DNA of 64,000 nt from contig NZ_JAAGLV010000013.1 of the NCBI RefSeq assembly GCF_010548305.1, positions 1 through 64,000 on the forward strand. The letters run 5' to 3'. This stretch comes from Streptomyces sp. SID13031 (GTDB lineage Bacteria; Actinomycetota; Actinomycetes; Propionibacteriales; Kribbellaceae). The notes beneath the pieces were generated by a model. That model had not been told where the DNA came from and ran no database searches. It was given only the letters and a program-made list of their open reading frames with translations. Positions 23,453-32,568 of the stretch are shown in pieces. The translations under genes and the position numbers were made by a program. The stretch's first letter is position 1. Each line of letters opens with the position of its first letter.

Positions 23453-25459
23453 ATGCGCCGCCCGCTCGTCGCCGTACTCGCCCTTGCGCTGGTCACCGCC
23501 GTCGGGGTCAGCGCCAACCAGACCACCACCGCGCAGGCCGTCGATTCGGCGTACCTGGTCGGCCGGGGGATCTCCGACATCACCGGGCCCGCCGCCGAGA
23601 ACGGGATGATGGGCTACTCGAAGTTCGGCCAGAACACGACCGGCATCCACCAGCGGTTGCGGGCCCGGGCGTTCGTCACGGTCGAGCAGGCGACCGGCCA
23701 GCGCGTCGCCTACGTCAACTCCGATCTCGGGATGATCTTCCAGGCCCAGAAGGATGCCGTAGTAGCCAAGCTGCAGGCGAAGTACGGAACCCTGTACTCC
23801 GAACGCAACGTGTTGCTCTCGGCGACCCACACGCACAGCGGGCCGGGTGGCCAGTCGCACAACCTGGCCTACAACCTGTCGATCTACGGGTTCCAGAAGC
23901 AGGCCTTCGACGCGACCGTCGACGGCATCGTCGAGGCGATCACCGAGGCTCACCAGAACCTTGCCCCCGGCACCATCAGTCTCGGCCGGTCCACTCTCAC
24001 CAACGCCAGCGTCAACCGGTCCCGCGTCGCCTTCGAGCAGAACCCGGCCGCCGACCGGGCCGCGTTCCCGCAGGCGATCGACCCGGCCGTGACGGTGCTG
24101 CGCTTCCAGCAGGGCGGCAACGACGTCGGCGCGATCAGCTGGTTCGCCACCCACGCGACCTCGATCACCAACGAGAACACGCTGATCAGCCCGGACAACA
24201 AGGGCTACGCGGCCTACCGCTGGGAGCATGACGAGAAGGGCGTCCGGTACCTCGACGAGGGGCAGGGTTTCGTCGCCGCGTTCCCCAACACGAACGCCGG
24301 CGACATGTCGCCCAACCTCAACCTCAGGCCGGGGTCCGGCCCGACCGAGGACCCGCTGCTGAACGAGCAGATCCTCGGCGACCGTCAGCAGCAGGCCGCC
24401 GGGCAGGCCTACAACGGGCCGCGGGCAACGATCACCGGCAGCATCGACGCCCGGATGCGCTATGTCGACATGTCGGCTGTTCAGGTGGCTCCGCAGTACA
24501 CCCCCGACGGCGAGGCGCATCGCACCTGTCCCGGTGTCGTCGGCGTCTCGACGCTGGCCGGCAGTATCGAGGACGGCCCCGCGATCCCGTTCATCCCCGA
24601 AGGGGTGACGAACCCGTTCTTCGAGCTGCTGAAGCCGTTCAAGGTCGACGTCGCGCCGTGGCTGATCAGCTGCCAGTCGCCCAAGCTGGCCGCCGTACCG
24701 ACCGGGTTGCTGCAGGCGACGCCCGACATCGTGCCGATCCAGCTCGTCAAGCTCGGCCAGTTCTACCTGGTCGCGATGCCCGGTGAGGTGACGATCGTGG
24801 CCGGCCTGCGGCTGCGGCGGACGGTCGCGGCCGAGCTCGGCGTACCGCTCGAGAACGTGCTGATCCAGGGTTACGCCAACGCCTACAGCTCGTACGTGAC
24901 GACGCCGGAGGAGTACCAGCTCCAGCAGTACGAAGGCGGCTCGACGTTGTTCGGCAAATACACGCTGCCCGCCTACCAGCAGGAGTTCGCCGGCCTCGCC
25001 AAGGCGTTGAAGGCCGGTACGCCGGTCGCGGCGGGAACACATCCGCCGAAGCCGATCACCGCCGAGCTCAACCTGCAGACGGGCGTGGTGTTCGACAGCC
25101 CGCCGCCGTTCAAGTCGTTCGGCCAGGTGCTGACCGACGCGGCGCCGTCGTACCAGCGGGGCGCGACGGTCTCGGTGGCGTTCGTGACCGGCCATCCCAA
25201 GAACAACCTGCACCGCAACGGCACGTACCTCGAGGTGCAGCGCCAAGTTGGTGGCCAATGGCAACGAGTTGCCGACGACGGCGACTGGGACACCACCTAC
25301 CGCTGGGAGCGGACGGGTCTGGCGGACTCGAAGGCGACGATCACCTGGAAGGCGACCCAGCCGGGCACCTACCGGATCGTCCACCGCGGCGACTCGAAGG
25401 CGCTGACCGGCACGATCACCCCGTTCACCGGGACCTCGCGCACCTTCACGGTGTCGTAG
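23453..25459 (+). CDS. Neutral/alkaline ceramidase, secreted
   Basis: A 668-residue exported amidase that cleaves ceramide to sphingosine and fatty acid. A signal peptide covers about residues 1-32. The catalytic domain shows GRGISDITGPAAENGMMGYS, IHQRLRARAFV, SATHTHSGPGGQSHN (zinc His pair), ISWFATHATSITNENTLISP, FPNTNAGDMSPN (motif with the nucleophile Ser), and a second zinc part near VAMPGEVTIVAGLRLRR. The C-terminal Ig-like domain begins near residue 555. Start at 23453 has AAGGAG; an in-frame ATG at 23411 has none. Actinobacteria lack sphingolipids, so the substrate is likely from eukaryotic neighbours. Confidence 0.9.
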   Translation: MRRPLVAVLALALVTAVGVSANQTTTAQAVDSAYLVGRGISDITGPAAENGMMGYSKFGQNTTGIHQRLRARAFVTVEQATGQRVAYVNSDLGMIFQAQKDAVVAKLQAKYGTLYSERNVLLSATHTHSGPGGQSHNLAYNLSIYGFQKQAFDATVDGIVEAITEAHQNLAPGTISLGRSTLTNASVNRSRVAFEQNPAADRAAFPQAIDPAVTVLRFQQGGNDVGAISWFATHATSITNENTLISPDNKGYAAYRWEHDEKGVRYLDEGQGFVAAFPNTNAGDMSPNLNLRPGSGPTEDPLLNEQILGDRQQQAAGQAYNGPRATITGSIDARMRYVDMSAVQVAPQYTPDGEAHRTCPGVVGVSTLAGSIEDGPAIPFIPEGVTNPFFELLKPFKVDVAPWLISCQSPKLAAVPTGLLQATPDIVPIQLVKLGQFYLVAMPGEVTIVAGLRLRRTVAAELGVPLENVLIQGYANAYSSYVTTPEEYQLQQYEGGSTLFGKYTLPAYQQEFAGLAKALKAGTPVAAGTHPPKPITAELNLQTGVVFDSPPPFKSFGQVLTDAAPSYQRGATVSVAFVTGHPKNNLHRNGTYLEVQRQVGGQWQRVADDGDWDTTYRWERTGLADSKATITWKATQPGTYRIVHRGDSKALTGTITPFTGTSRTFTVS

Positions 25460-26945
25460 GCGCGGTCTCCGGGGTGGCCGGCGGCGGGGAGATCAACGCG
25501 CAGTGCGTGTAGTGAGGCTGGTCCGTGGGAGGCTGCGAAGCCTTCCGCGGGGCCAGTGTCACCCAGGCCAGTATTGCGCCCGCAACGGCCAGGCCGGCCG
25601 AGATCCACATCGCCGTCTGGAAGCCGTCGCTGAAGGCGGCCGGGTCGCGGTAGGAGTCGCCCGTGATCCCCGCGGCCAGCGGGATCGCGGCGACCGCCAT
25701 CAACTGCGCGGTCCGGGCGACGGCGTTGTTGACCCCGGAAGCGACGCCGGCGTGATGGTCTTCGACCGCGGACAGCACGGTGGAGGTCAGGGGAGCCACC
25801 GTGCACACCAGGCCGATGCCCAGGACGACGACGGAGGGAAGTACCGCGGTGAAGTAGCCCGCGCCCGGCTTGACCCGCATCATCAGCAGGAAGCCGGCCG
25901 CCATGAAGAGCGGGCCGATCGTCATGTGGATCCGGGCGCCGATCTTCTCCGACAGCGCACCTGCGTAGCCCGACAGCGTCAGCATCAGCAAGGTCATCGG
26001 CAACAACGCGGCGCCGGCCCAGAGCGCTTCGTACCCGAGGGCCGTCTGCAGGTAGACGACCAGCAGGAACGTGGCGGTGCCGAGCGCGCCGTAGACGGCG
26101 ACGGTGACCAGGTTGGCGCCGGTGAAGCGCAGGTTGCTGAAGATCCCCGGTGGCAGGATCGGGTGTGAGCTCCGCCGCTCGACCTCGACGAATGCCGCGA
26201 GGCCGACGACCCCGATCGCCAGGGTAGTCAGCACGAGAGCGTCGCCGAAGCCGCGATCGCCGGCGCTGATCAGGCCGAAGGTCAGCCCGGCCAGCCCGAC
26301 CGTCGCGAGCACGGCGCCGGCGACGTCGAGCTTGCCGGCCATCGTCTCGTCGCGGGTTTCCGGCACGTGCCGCAGGGTGACCAGGACAGTGGCCGCCGCG
26401 AGCGGCAGGTTGATCACGAAGATCCAGCGCCACGAACCGCTGTCGACCAGGCTGCCGCCGACGAACGGGCCGATCGCCGCGGCCACCGAGGTGAGCCCGG
26501 ACCAGGTGCCGACCGCCTTCGCGCGGTCCGACGGCCGGAAGCTCGTCTGCAGGATCGCGAGGCTGCCCGGGGTCAGCAGCGCGCCGCCGATGCCTTGCAG
26601 GATGCGGCCGGCGATCATCACCTCGAGGTTCGGGGCGACCGCACACAGCAGCGAGGCCAGCGCGAACCAGCTGACGCCGGTGAGGAACATCCGGCGGCGA
26701 CCGAGCCGGTCACCGAGCGAACCGCTCAGCAGGATCAGCGACGCCAGCATCAGCAGGTACCCGTTGACGATCCACTGCAGGCCCGAGATCTCGGCGCCCA
26801 GGTCCTCGCCCATCGACGGCAGCGCGACGTTGACGACCGTGCCGTCCAGGAAGGCCATTCCCGAGCCGAGGGCGGTGGCGGCCAGCACCCAGCGGCCCCG
26901 CGCGGTACCGAGAGCGATGGGATCCACGGGGTGAGTGTTGACCAT
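25446..26945 (-). CDS. MFS transporter, DHA2/EmrB-QacA family
   Basis: A 499-residue drug:H+ antiporter with about 14 membrane helices. Motif A is GSLGDRLGRRRMFLTG; motif C-like residues GLTSVAAAIGPFVGGSLVD and the N-terminal LDGTVVNVALPSM are typical of DHA2 exporters. The C-terminus overlaps the end of the convergent ceramidase gene by 14 bp. No regulator of the TetR or MarR type is adjacent. The substrate cannot be assigned from sequence. Confidence 0.9.
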   Translation of the reverse strand: MVNTHPVDPIALGTARGRWVLAATALGSGMAFLDGTVVNVALPSMGEDLGAEISGLQWIVNGYLLMLASLILLSGSLGDRLGRRRMFLTGVSWFALASLLCAVAPNLEVMIAGRILQGIGGALLTPGSLAILQTSFRPSDRAKAVGTWSGLTSVAAAIGPFVGGSLVDSGSWRWIFVINLPLAAATVLVTLRHVPETRDETMAGKLDVAGAVLATVGLAGLTFGLISAGDRGFGDALVLTTLAIGVVGLAAFVEVERRSSHPILPPGIFSNLRFTGANLVTVAVYGALGTATFLLVVYLQTALGYEALWAGAALLPMTLLMLTLSGYAGALSEKIGARIHMTIGPLFMAAGFLLMMRVKPGAGYFTAVLPSVVVLGIGLVCTVAPLTSTVLSAVEDHHAGVASGVNNAVARTAQLMAVAAIPLAAGITGDSYRDPAAFSDGFQTAMWISAGLAVAGAILAWVTLAPRKASQPPTDQPHYTHCALISPPPATPETAPTTP

Positions 26946-26976
26946 GCTCTCAGCTTAAGCGCTTCAAACGGCTACC

Positions 26977-27708
26977 TCATGGCTGCATGGGCAGGTTCAA
27001 CTGGAGTACTGCGAGGGACTGGCCGGCCGGGATGCCCTGCTGGATGCCGAGGCCGGGTGGTTCGCCCACGGCACAACGGGTTTCGGTCATCTCGGGGCAG
27101 GTCGCGTTGAGCAGGCCGCCGCCCGCGATCTGGTAGTTGGTGGGCAGCGTGCCGTCGACGCCGGCCATGAGTGGGCTGATCGCGGCGGAGGCCCGGCCGG
27201 TCTCGGACGGCAGGCTGCGCACGGTCGACCCGGACAGCCGGTAGACCAGCCGCAACCTCGTCGCGGCGACCGGCAGCGGCAGGTCCTGGGTCTTGCTCAG
27301 CTTCACGGTCCCCGTCGGAACGGGCTGATCGTCGGCGGTGATCTTCAAGCTCGTCGCGACCGGCTTGGTCTGCGTCATCATCCCGACCAATTGCTGACCC
27401 GAGCGCGGCAATTGCAGGCGGATGAGCGCGACCTCGGTGCGCAGTACGACGTCTTCGGTGATGTCGAAACTGCCGTCGCCTCGCGGTACTGCGGCCAGGT
27501 GGATTCCAGGCGCGGTCAAGCCCGGTCCCTCCGCCGTCGGTGGCGGCTGGACCGGCGCGGCCCCACCCCCGTTGGCCAACGGCCCCGGGCTGGGCGCGAC
27601 CGGAATCCCGGCCTGTTCCTGTGCCGAACAACCTGCGATCGTGCCGATCCCCAGCGTCAGCGTGACCGCCGCCAGCACCGAGTTCCTCAACCTGCTCCGT
27701 GCGGACAC
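26977..27708 (-). CDS. Hypothetical lipoprotein
   Basis: A 243-residue protein with a signal peptide and lipobox (VTLTLGIGTIAGCSAQEQAG), a proline/glycine-rich linker, then a beta-rich domain (DITEDVVLRTEVALIRLQLP, PVPTGTVKLSKTQDLPLPVA, ATRLRLVYRLSGSTVRSLPS). I do not recognise a family. GTG at 27708 with GGGGGCGA upstream was chosen; the frame stays open to 27855 but that part would put about 50 polar residues before the signal peptide. Divergent from the DUF4397 gene. Confidence 0.65.
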   Translation of the reverse strand: MSARSRLRNSVLAAVTLTLGIGTIAGCSAQEQAGIPVAPSPGPLANGGGAAPVQPPPTAEGPGLTAPGIHLAAVPRGDGSFDITEDVVLRTEVALIRLQLPRSGQQLVGMMTQTKPVATSLKITADDQPVPTGTVKLSKTQDLPLPVAATRLRLVYRLSGSTVRSLPSETGRASAAISPLMAGVDGTLPTNYQIAGGGLLNATCPEMTETRCAVGEPPGLGIQQGIPAGQSLAVLQLNLPMQP

Positions 27709-27828
27709 GCGTGATCGCCCCCAAAGGACCCGGCCACTTCCTCTGGCGGCCGGATCGACTTCCGCATACGATACGCCCGAATTCGCCTCACCAGGCAAAT
27801 ACTTATGCATTTCCAAAGGGGTGGGAAA

Positions 27829-28746
27829 ATGCGGGAACACAGTGTGTCCGGGCAATCTCCATCAGTAATCCCGGGGGGCCGGAATATCAGGACAATCATA
27901 TCGAGAGTGTCAGGTCCGAAATTTCGCAGAGCGGTTTCCGCGACGCTGGCGGTGACTGTGGTCGCGCTGGGGGCGCTCATCGCGGTACCGGCCCAGGCGG
28001 CCGGCAACGGCGTGCTGCACGTGATCCAGGGCCTGCCGGGCCGGACCCTCGACATAGCTGTCGACGGCAAGACGGTCGCCACCGGGGTGAAGGCGACCGA
28101 GGTGGTCGGACCGCTCACGGTGGCTGCGGGGGCGCGCAAGATCACCGCGAAGGACGGCGGCAAGGTCGTGATCGAGCGGCAGGTGACGGTGGCCGCCGAC
28201 AGCAACCTCGACGTCGTCATCCACCGCCCGGCCTCGCCGACGGCGGCTCCGGTGATCACCACGTACGTCAACAAGCTGGCCGCCGTACCGCGGGACAAGG
28301 GCGCCCTCCGGGTCGCGCACACCGCGGCCGTCGGGCCGGCTGACATCCGGGTGAACGGAAAGGTGCTATTTGCCAACGTGGCGAACGGGGAATCACTCGA
28401 CGTAGTCGTTCCGGCCGGCACCTACAAGGTCGAGATCGTGCCCGCCGGATCGACCACACCGGTTGTTCTCGGGCCGTTGGATTTGCCGATCCGGGCGGGC
28501 TACCTGACCCGCGTCTTCGCGGTCGGCGAGCCGACCTCGAAGACGATGAACGTCGCGGTGGCGACGCTGAAGCTGCCCGGGGCCGGGAGTGAGAAGCCCG
28601 GTCTGGTGAACACCGGTACCGGTGGCCAGGCGGCCGGACTCGGCCTCACCGAAGACCAGCAGGGCTCGAGTTCGCCGCTGTTGCTCCTGGTGGGTGCGCT
28701 GGCACTGATGCTGACCGTGGTGGTCAGAAGGGCGGTACGTCGCTGA
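27829..28746 (+). CDS. DUF4397 surface protein with C-terminal sorting-like anchor
   Basis: A 305-residue exported protein. A hydrophobic signal stretch (VSATLAVTVVALGALIAVPA) is followed by two DUF4397 units beginning at GVLHVIQGLPGRTLDIAVDG and GALRVAHTAAVGPADIRVNG. The end has LVNTG, a Gly/Gln-rich spacer, a membrane segment (SPLLLLVGALALMLTVVV) and an RRAVRR tail. Start 27829 has AAAGGGGTGGGA; a GTG at 27907 would give a more standard signal peptide. It overlaps the sortase gene by 4 nt, so the sortase may act on it. Confidence 0.75.
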   Translation: MREHSVSGQSPSVIPGGRNIRTIISRVSGPKFRRAVSATLAVTVVALGALIAVPAQAAGNGVLHVIQGLPGRTLDIAVDGKTVATGVKATEVVGPLTVAAGARKITAKDGGKVVIERQVTVAADSNLDVVIHRPASPTAAPVITTYVNKLAAVPRDKGALRVAHTAAVGPADIRVNGKVLFANVANGESLDVVVPAGTYKVEIVPAGSTTPVVLGPLDLPIRAGYLTRVFAVGEPTSKTMNVAVATLKLPGAGSEKPGLVNTGTGGQAAGLGLTEDQQGSSSPLLLLVGALALMLTVVVRRAVRR

Positions 28747-29381
28747 GGCGGTTCTTGCTCGGATTGCTGTTCATCTGCGTGGCCCTGGAGGGGTGTGCCG
28801 CGCAGGTGGACGAGGCAGTCCCGAGTCCAGGTACGGGTGGCGGCGGTACTCCGGCTGTGGTGGAGCCGGAGCCGTCGTCGTCCGCGCTGCCCGGCAGAGT
28901 CGGTACGCCGGCCGCCAGCCAGCGGGTCAGATTCGTCCCCACCGAGATCGTGATGCCCGGCGGGGCCAAGGCGGCCGTGCTGCCTGCCTCGACGGTTGGC
29001 GGGCAACTCGTAGTACCGGAGCATGTCCGGCGGGTCGGTTGGTGGGATGGCGGCGCTGAGGCGGGTGACCCGTTCGGCTCGGTGGTGATCGCGGGGCACG
29101 TCGACTCCGCCAAGGAGGGGATCGGGTTCTTCGTGCGGCTCTTGAAGGTCAAGCCGGGCGAGGTCGTCGTACTCCGCGATGCGGGCCACAGTGCGTCGTA
29201 CCGGGTGAACACGGTGACGTCGGTGCCGAAGGACGCGCTGGCGACCGAGAGTGGCGCGTTCGACCAGACGGGTGATCACCGGCTGGTGCTCATCACCTGC
29301 ACGGGTGCCTATGACCGGTCGCGCGGTGGGTACGAGAAGAATCTGGTGGTCAGCGCGACGCCGCTGGGGCTGGCGAAGTAG
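28743..29381 (+). CDS. Class F sortase
   Basis: A 212-residue sortase transpeptidase. N-terminal RRFLLGLLFICVALEGCAAQ is a signal/lipobox-like anchor. Catalytic residues: His in VVIAGHVDSAKEGIGFFVRL, Cys in RLVLITCTGAYDRSRGGYEK and the Arg three residues later (SRGGY), with FVRLLKVKPGEVVVL typical of class F. Translation likely begins with CTG at 28743, in a CTGA overlap with the DUF4397 stop; TTG at 28755 is the alternative. The CTG start restores the RR of the signal peptide. Function: cell-wall attachment of surface proteins, here probably its neighbour. Confidence 0.85.
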   Translation: MRRFLLGLLFICVALEGCAAQVDEAVPSPGTGGGGTPAVVEPEPSSSALPGRVGTPAASQRVRFVPTEIVMPGGAKAAVLPASTVGGQLVVPEHVRRVGWWDGGAEAGDPFGSVVIAGHVDSAKEGIGFFVRLLKVKPGEVVVLRDAGHSASYRVNTVTSVPKDALATESGAFDQTGDHRLVLITCTGAYDRSRGGYEKNLVVSATPLGLAK

Positions 29382-29454
29382 TAGAGCTAGGCCTACCCCA
29401 CGTGGGGTGATCGCTCCCTGTCCGAGGTGCTGCGGACCGACCAGAGTTGTCGGT

Positions 29455-30828
29455 ATGAAGCTCACTTCGTTGCATCGGTTGCTGCCAATCGCCGGGATCG
29501 CCGCCGGCCTGGTGGCAGCCCCACTGTCCGGCCCGCTGGCTGCGGGTGCCGCGGCCTCCATCGACGGCGTCTGGCAGCTGGACGGCTACGGCACGATCGT
29601 TGCCATTGACAACGGTAAGGCCGGGTTGTTCTCCACGACCTCGATCAGTTGTACGCCGGCGGGCGAGTTCCAGCAGACCGGCGAACGGTTCACCGCTGAT
29701 AGGGAACAGGCCTTCACGGTACGAGTTCGTCGTGACCGCGCGGTGATGCATGTCGAGGGAAACGTCGGCGACAAACACCTGCGCCGGCTGGCGAAACTCC
29801 CCAAGCTGTGCAAGGTGCCGGGGGCAACGGGTCCGCTCGCCGTCTTCGACCAGTTCTGGACGACGTACAACGAGAACTACCCGTTCTTCCAGGCCAAGGG
29901 CATCGACTGGGCCAAGGTCCGCGACACGTACCGGCCGCGGGTCACGCCGGGGATCTCGGACGCCGCGCTGTCCGGTCTGCTGTCCGAGATGGTCGAGCCG
30001 CTGGGCGACGCGCACACCGCGATCCGTACCGCGGACGGCGAGACGTTGTTCGCCGGGGTCCGGCCTGGCACGACGCTGCCGACACCGGAGCTCGAAGGGG
30101 TCCTCCGGCCGTACATCGAGGGGACCGCGCTCAAGGGTGTGAAGTTCGCGTCCTATGCCAACGAGCGGATCGGGTACGCCGACCTGCCCGGCCGGGTCGG
30201 CTATCTCCGGGTGATCGCTTTCATGGGCTACGGCGACATCCTCGACTACAACGCCGAGCGCGACACCCTGAACGCAACGCTCGACAAGATCCTCACCAAG
30301 GAGCGGGTGAAGAACCTCCGCGGCCTGATCATCGATCTGCGGATCAACGGTGGTGGTTCCGACCAGCTCGGCCTCGACCTGGCCTCGCGGCTGACCGGCA
30401 AGCCGTTCTTCGCCTACGCCAAGCGGGCCCGCAACGACCCGGCCGACCCGACCGCGTTCACGGCGCCCCAGCCGCTGTTCGTCCAGCCGTCGGAGCGGAC
30501 GAAGTACACCGGCCCGATCGCGATCCTGACCGGCGGCTCGCAGATGAGCGCCGGCGAGACGTTCACCCAGGCGATGATGAACCGCACTCCGCGCCCGATC
30601 CGGATCGGGCAGAACACCCAGGGCGTGTTCTCCGACGTACTGGTCCGCACGCTCCCCAATGGCTGGCAGTTCATCGTCCCGAACGAGGAGTTCCGTACCC
30701 GGGACTGGAAGACCTTCGACGGCCCCGGCATCGCGCCGGACGTCCGCACCCCGGTCTTCACCCCGGCCGAGTTCGCGGCGGAGCGCGACACCGCCTTCAC
30801 GACAGCCCTGAAACTGCTGGTCAGGTAG
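29455..30828 (+). CDS. Secreted S41 family (tail-specific) peptidase
   Basis: A 457-residue exported serine peptidase. Signal peptide to about residue 32. Residues about 135-210 (FDQFWTTYNENYPFFQAKGI, MVEPLGDAHTAIRTADGETL) are the bundle domain; the catalytic core has GLIIDLRINGGGSDQLGLDL and ILTGGSQMSAGETFTQAMMN, where the Ser of MSAGE is the nucleophile. No clear PDZ domain is seen, unlike CtpA proteases; it resembles the tricorn-like/N-terminal-TSPc group. A weak GGxG-type site precedes the ATG. Substrates unknown. Confidence 0.85.
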   Translation: MKLTSLHRLLPIAGIAAGLVAAPLSGPLAAGAAASIDGVWQLDGYGTIVAIDNGKAGLFSTTSISCTPAGEFQQTGERFTADREQAFTVRVRRDRAVMHVEGNVGDKHLRRLAKLPKLCKVPGATGPLAVFDQFWTTYNENYPFFQAKGIDWAKVRDTYRPRVTPGISDAALSGLLSEMVEPLGDAHTAIRTADGETLFAGVRPGTTLPTPELEGVLRPYIEGTALKGVKFASYANERIGYADLPGRVGYLRVIAFMGYGDILDYNAERDTLNATLDKILTKERVKNLRGLIIDLRINGGGSDQLGLDLASRLTGKPFFAYAKRARNDPADPTAFTAPQPLFVQPSERTKYTGPIAILTGGSQMSAGETFTQAMMNRTPRPIRIGQNTQGVFSDVLVRTLPNGWQFIVPNEEFRTRDWKTFDGPGIAPDVRTPVFTPAEFAAERDTAFTTALKLLVR

Positions 30829-30838
30829 TCCACCGAGG

Positions 30839-30874
30839 CATCCCCCGGCCGTTCAGCGCTAGGGTCGGGGGATG
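30839..30874 (+). promoter_or_regulatory. Hairpin covering the start codon of the Sua5/YrdC gene
   Basis: CATCCCCCG (30839-30847) and CGGGGGATG (30866-30874), perfect 9-bp arms with an 18-nt loop; the right arm contains the GGGGG ribosome-binding bases and the ATG at 30872. It may also end the S41 transcript, whose stop is 11 nt upstream. Confidence 0.55.
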
Positions 30875-31492
30875 GCGAGGTATTTCGACGTGCACCCGGA
30901 GAATCCGCAGAAGCGAGCGATCGGTCAGGTGGTCGACCTGATCCGCGACGACGGGCTGGTCGCCTACCCGACGGACTCCTGCTTCGCGCTCGGCTGCCAG
31001 CTGGGCAACAAGGACGGCCTCGACCGGATCCGGAGCATCCGGCACCTCGACGACCGGCACCACTTCACTCTGGTCTGCCAGGACTTCGCCCAGCTCGGTC
31101 AGTTCGTGCACATCAGCAACGCGGTCTTCCGTTCGATCAAGGCGGCGACGCCGGGCAGCTACACCTTCATCCTGCCCGCTACCAAAGAGGTGCCGCGGCG
31201 GCTGATGCACCCGAAGAAGAAGACGGTCGGTGTGCGCATCCCCGACCATGTCGTCACCCAGGCGCTGCTGGCCGAGCTCGGCGAACCGCTGCTGTCGAGC
31301 ACGCTGCTGCTGCCGGACCAGCAAGAGCCGATGACCCAGGGCTGGGAGATCAAGGAACTCCTCGATCACCAGATCGACGCCGTCATTGACTCCGGCGACT
31401 GCGGCACCGAGCCGACCACAGTGGTCGATTTCTCCGAGGACGTCCCAGAGGTCGTCCGGATCGGCGCGGGGGACCCGGCCCCGTTCGAATAA
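30872..31492 (+). CDS. Sua5/YciO/YrdC-family protein (threonylcarbamoyl-AMP synthase fold)
   Basis: A 206-residue protein with the YrdC fold that makes threonylcarbamoyl-AMP for tRNA t6A37. Conserved blocks: DDGLVAYPTDSCFALGCQLG (substrate entry), HHFTLVCQDFAQLGQFV, AATPGSYTFILPATKEVPRR, KKKTVGVRIPDHVVTQALLA and LGEPLLSSTLLLPDQQEPMT. HLDDRHHFTL and FILPATKEVPRR resemble YciO rather than the housekeeping TsaC/Sua5, so it may be a second copy. The start codon lies inside a hairpin. Confidence 0.85.
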   Translation: MARYFDVHPENPQKRAIGQVVDLIRDDGLVAYPTDSCFALGCQLGNKDGLDRIRSIRHLDDRHHFTLVCQDFAQLGQFVHISNAVFRSIKAATPGSYTFILPATKEVPRRLMHPKKKTVGVRIPDHVVTQALLAELGEPLLSSTLLLPDQQEPMTQGWEIKELLDHQIDAVIDSGDCGTEPTTVVDFSEDVPEVVRIGAGDPAPFE

Positions 31493-31584
31493 CGGCCACC
31501 TCTTGCGGTGCGGAAAATTGTGTCCGAAGGTGACCATCAGTGGTTACTTACTCACGGACTCGACCGCCCCGAATGGAGACAACC

Positions 31585-32556
31585 GTGCCGTCCCTCAAAC
31601 GAACAGGTCTGGCCCTGTTGACCGTGATCCTGCTGATCGGCGGGATCCCCGGCAGTGCCCAGGCCTATGCGAACGCCTTCTTCCCGACCCAGAGCCTCAA
31701 CAACCGCGGCGCCGACGTACTGGCGATCCAGTACCTGCTGCAGTACAACGGGCAGTCCGCGCCCGCCGACGGCGTTTTCGGCGCCTCGACCGTGACCGCC
31801 GCCAAGGCCTTCCAGACCGCCAAGGGCCTCGGCTCCGACGGCATCGTCGGCCCGCAGACCTGGGGAGCGCTCGTCCCCACGATCCGCTTGGGCGACAACA
31901 ACGCGGCCGTGAAGGCACTCCAGGTTGAGCTGAACGCCAAGCGCCGCCTCAGCCTCCCGGTCGACGGAGTCTTCAGTACTGCGGTCCGCGACGCCGTCGT
32001 CGCGTTCCAGTCCCACGCGGGTATCGGCGCTGACGGCATCGTCGGCCCGATCAGCTGGCGCAACTTCGCCTGGCACTACGACTACCCCGACTTCACCGCC
32101 AACCTGTGCGACCAGGACCCCGACGGCAACGGGACCGCGGCCAACTGGGCTGCCGCAGCCGCCGTGGCCCAGCTGGAGCAGGCCGCCCGCACCTTCGCGG
32201 GCACGAACCAGGGCAAGGTCGGGTACGGCGACGCCGGGTTCGAGCACGGTGGCGACATCCCCGGCCACGGCAGCCACGAGAACGGCATGGACATCGACAT
32301 CTGGCCGATCCGCACCGACAACGCCCAGTGCACCGCGGGCCGGATCACGTGGCAGTCGTCGACCTACGACCGCGCCGCTACCCGGCAGCTCGTCCAGATG
32401 GTCCGCGCGGCGGCTCCCGGCCACGTCAAGTTCATCTGGTTCAACGACCCGACCCTGATCAACGAGGGTCTGACCGCCGAGTGGCCGGCCCACGACAACC
32501 ACCTCCACGTCCGGTACTGCGAGAAGGTCCACCCCAACTCGATGTACGTGTGCTGA
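31585..32556 (+). CDS. Secreted murein endopeptidase: two peptidoglycan-binding domains + MepA-like LAS peptidase
   Basis: A 323-residue exported hydrolase. Signal peptide (LALLTVILLIGGIPGSAQA), then two PG_binding_1 repeats (GADVLAIQYLLQYNGQ...GPQTWGAL and NAAVKALQVELNAKRR...GPISWRNF). The catalytic domain has HGGDIPGHGSHENGMDIDIW (His and Asp zinc ligands) and WPAHDNHLHVRYC (HxH), the LAS pattern of penicillin-insensitive murein endopeptidase. It cuts peptide cross-links during wall remodelling. GTG at 31585 with GGAGA upstream is preferred to the ATG at 31573. Confidence 0.85.
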   Translation: MPSLKRTGLALLTVILLIGGIPGSAQAYANAFFPTQSLNNRGADVLAIQYLLQYNGQSAPADGVFGASTVTAAKAFQTAKGLGSDGIVGPQTWGALVPTIRLGDNNAAVKALQVELNAKRRLSLPVDGVFSTAVRDAVVAFQSHAGIGADGIVGPISWRNFAWHYDYPDFTANLCDQDPDGNGTAANWAAAAAVAQLEQAARTFAGTNQGKVGYGDAGFEHGGDIPGHGSHENGMDIDIWPIRTDNAQCTAGRITWQSSTYDRAATRQLVQMVRAAAPGHVKFIWFNDPTLINEGLTAEWPAHDNHLHVRYCEKVHPNSMYVC

Positions 32557-32568
32557 CAAACTGAAGCG

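Noticed and set aside
23429-25384. A 651-codon frame on the minus strand opposite the ceramidase
   Set aside because: Arg/Val/Asp-rich antisense translation with no domain; the plus-strand ceramidase is unambiguous.
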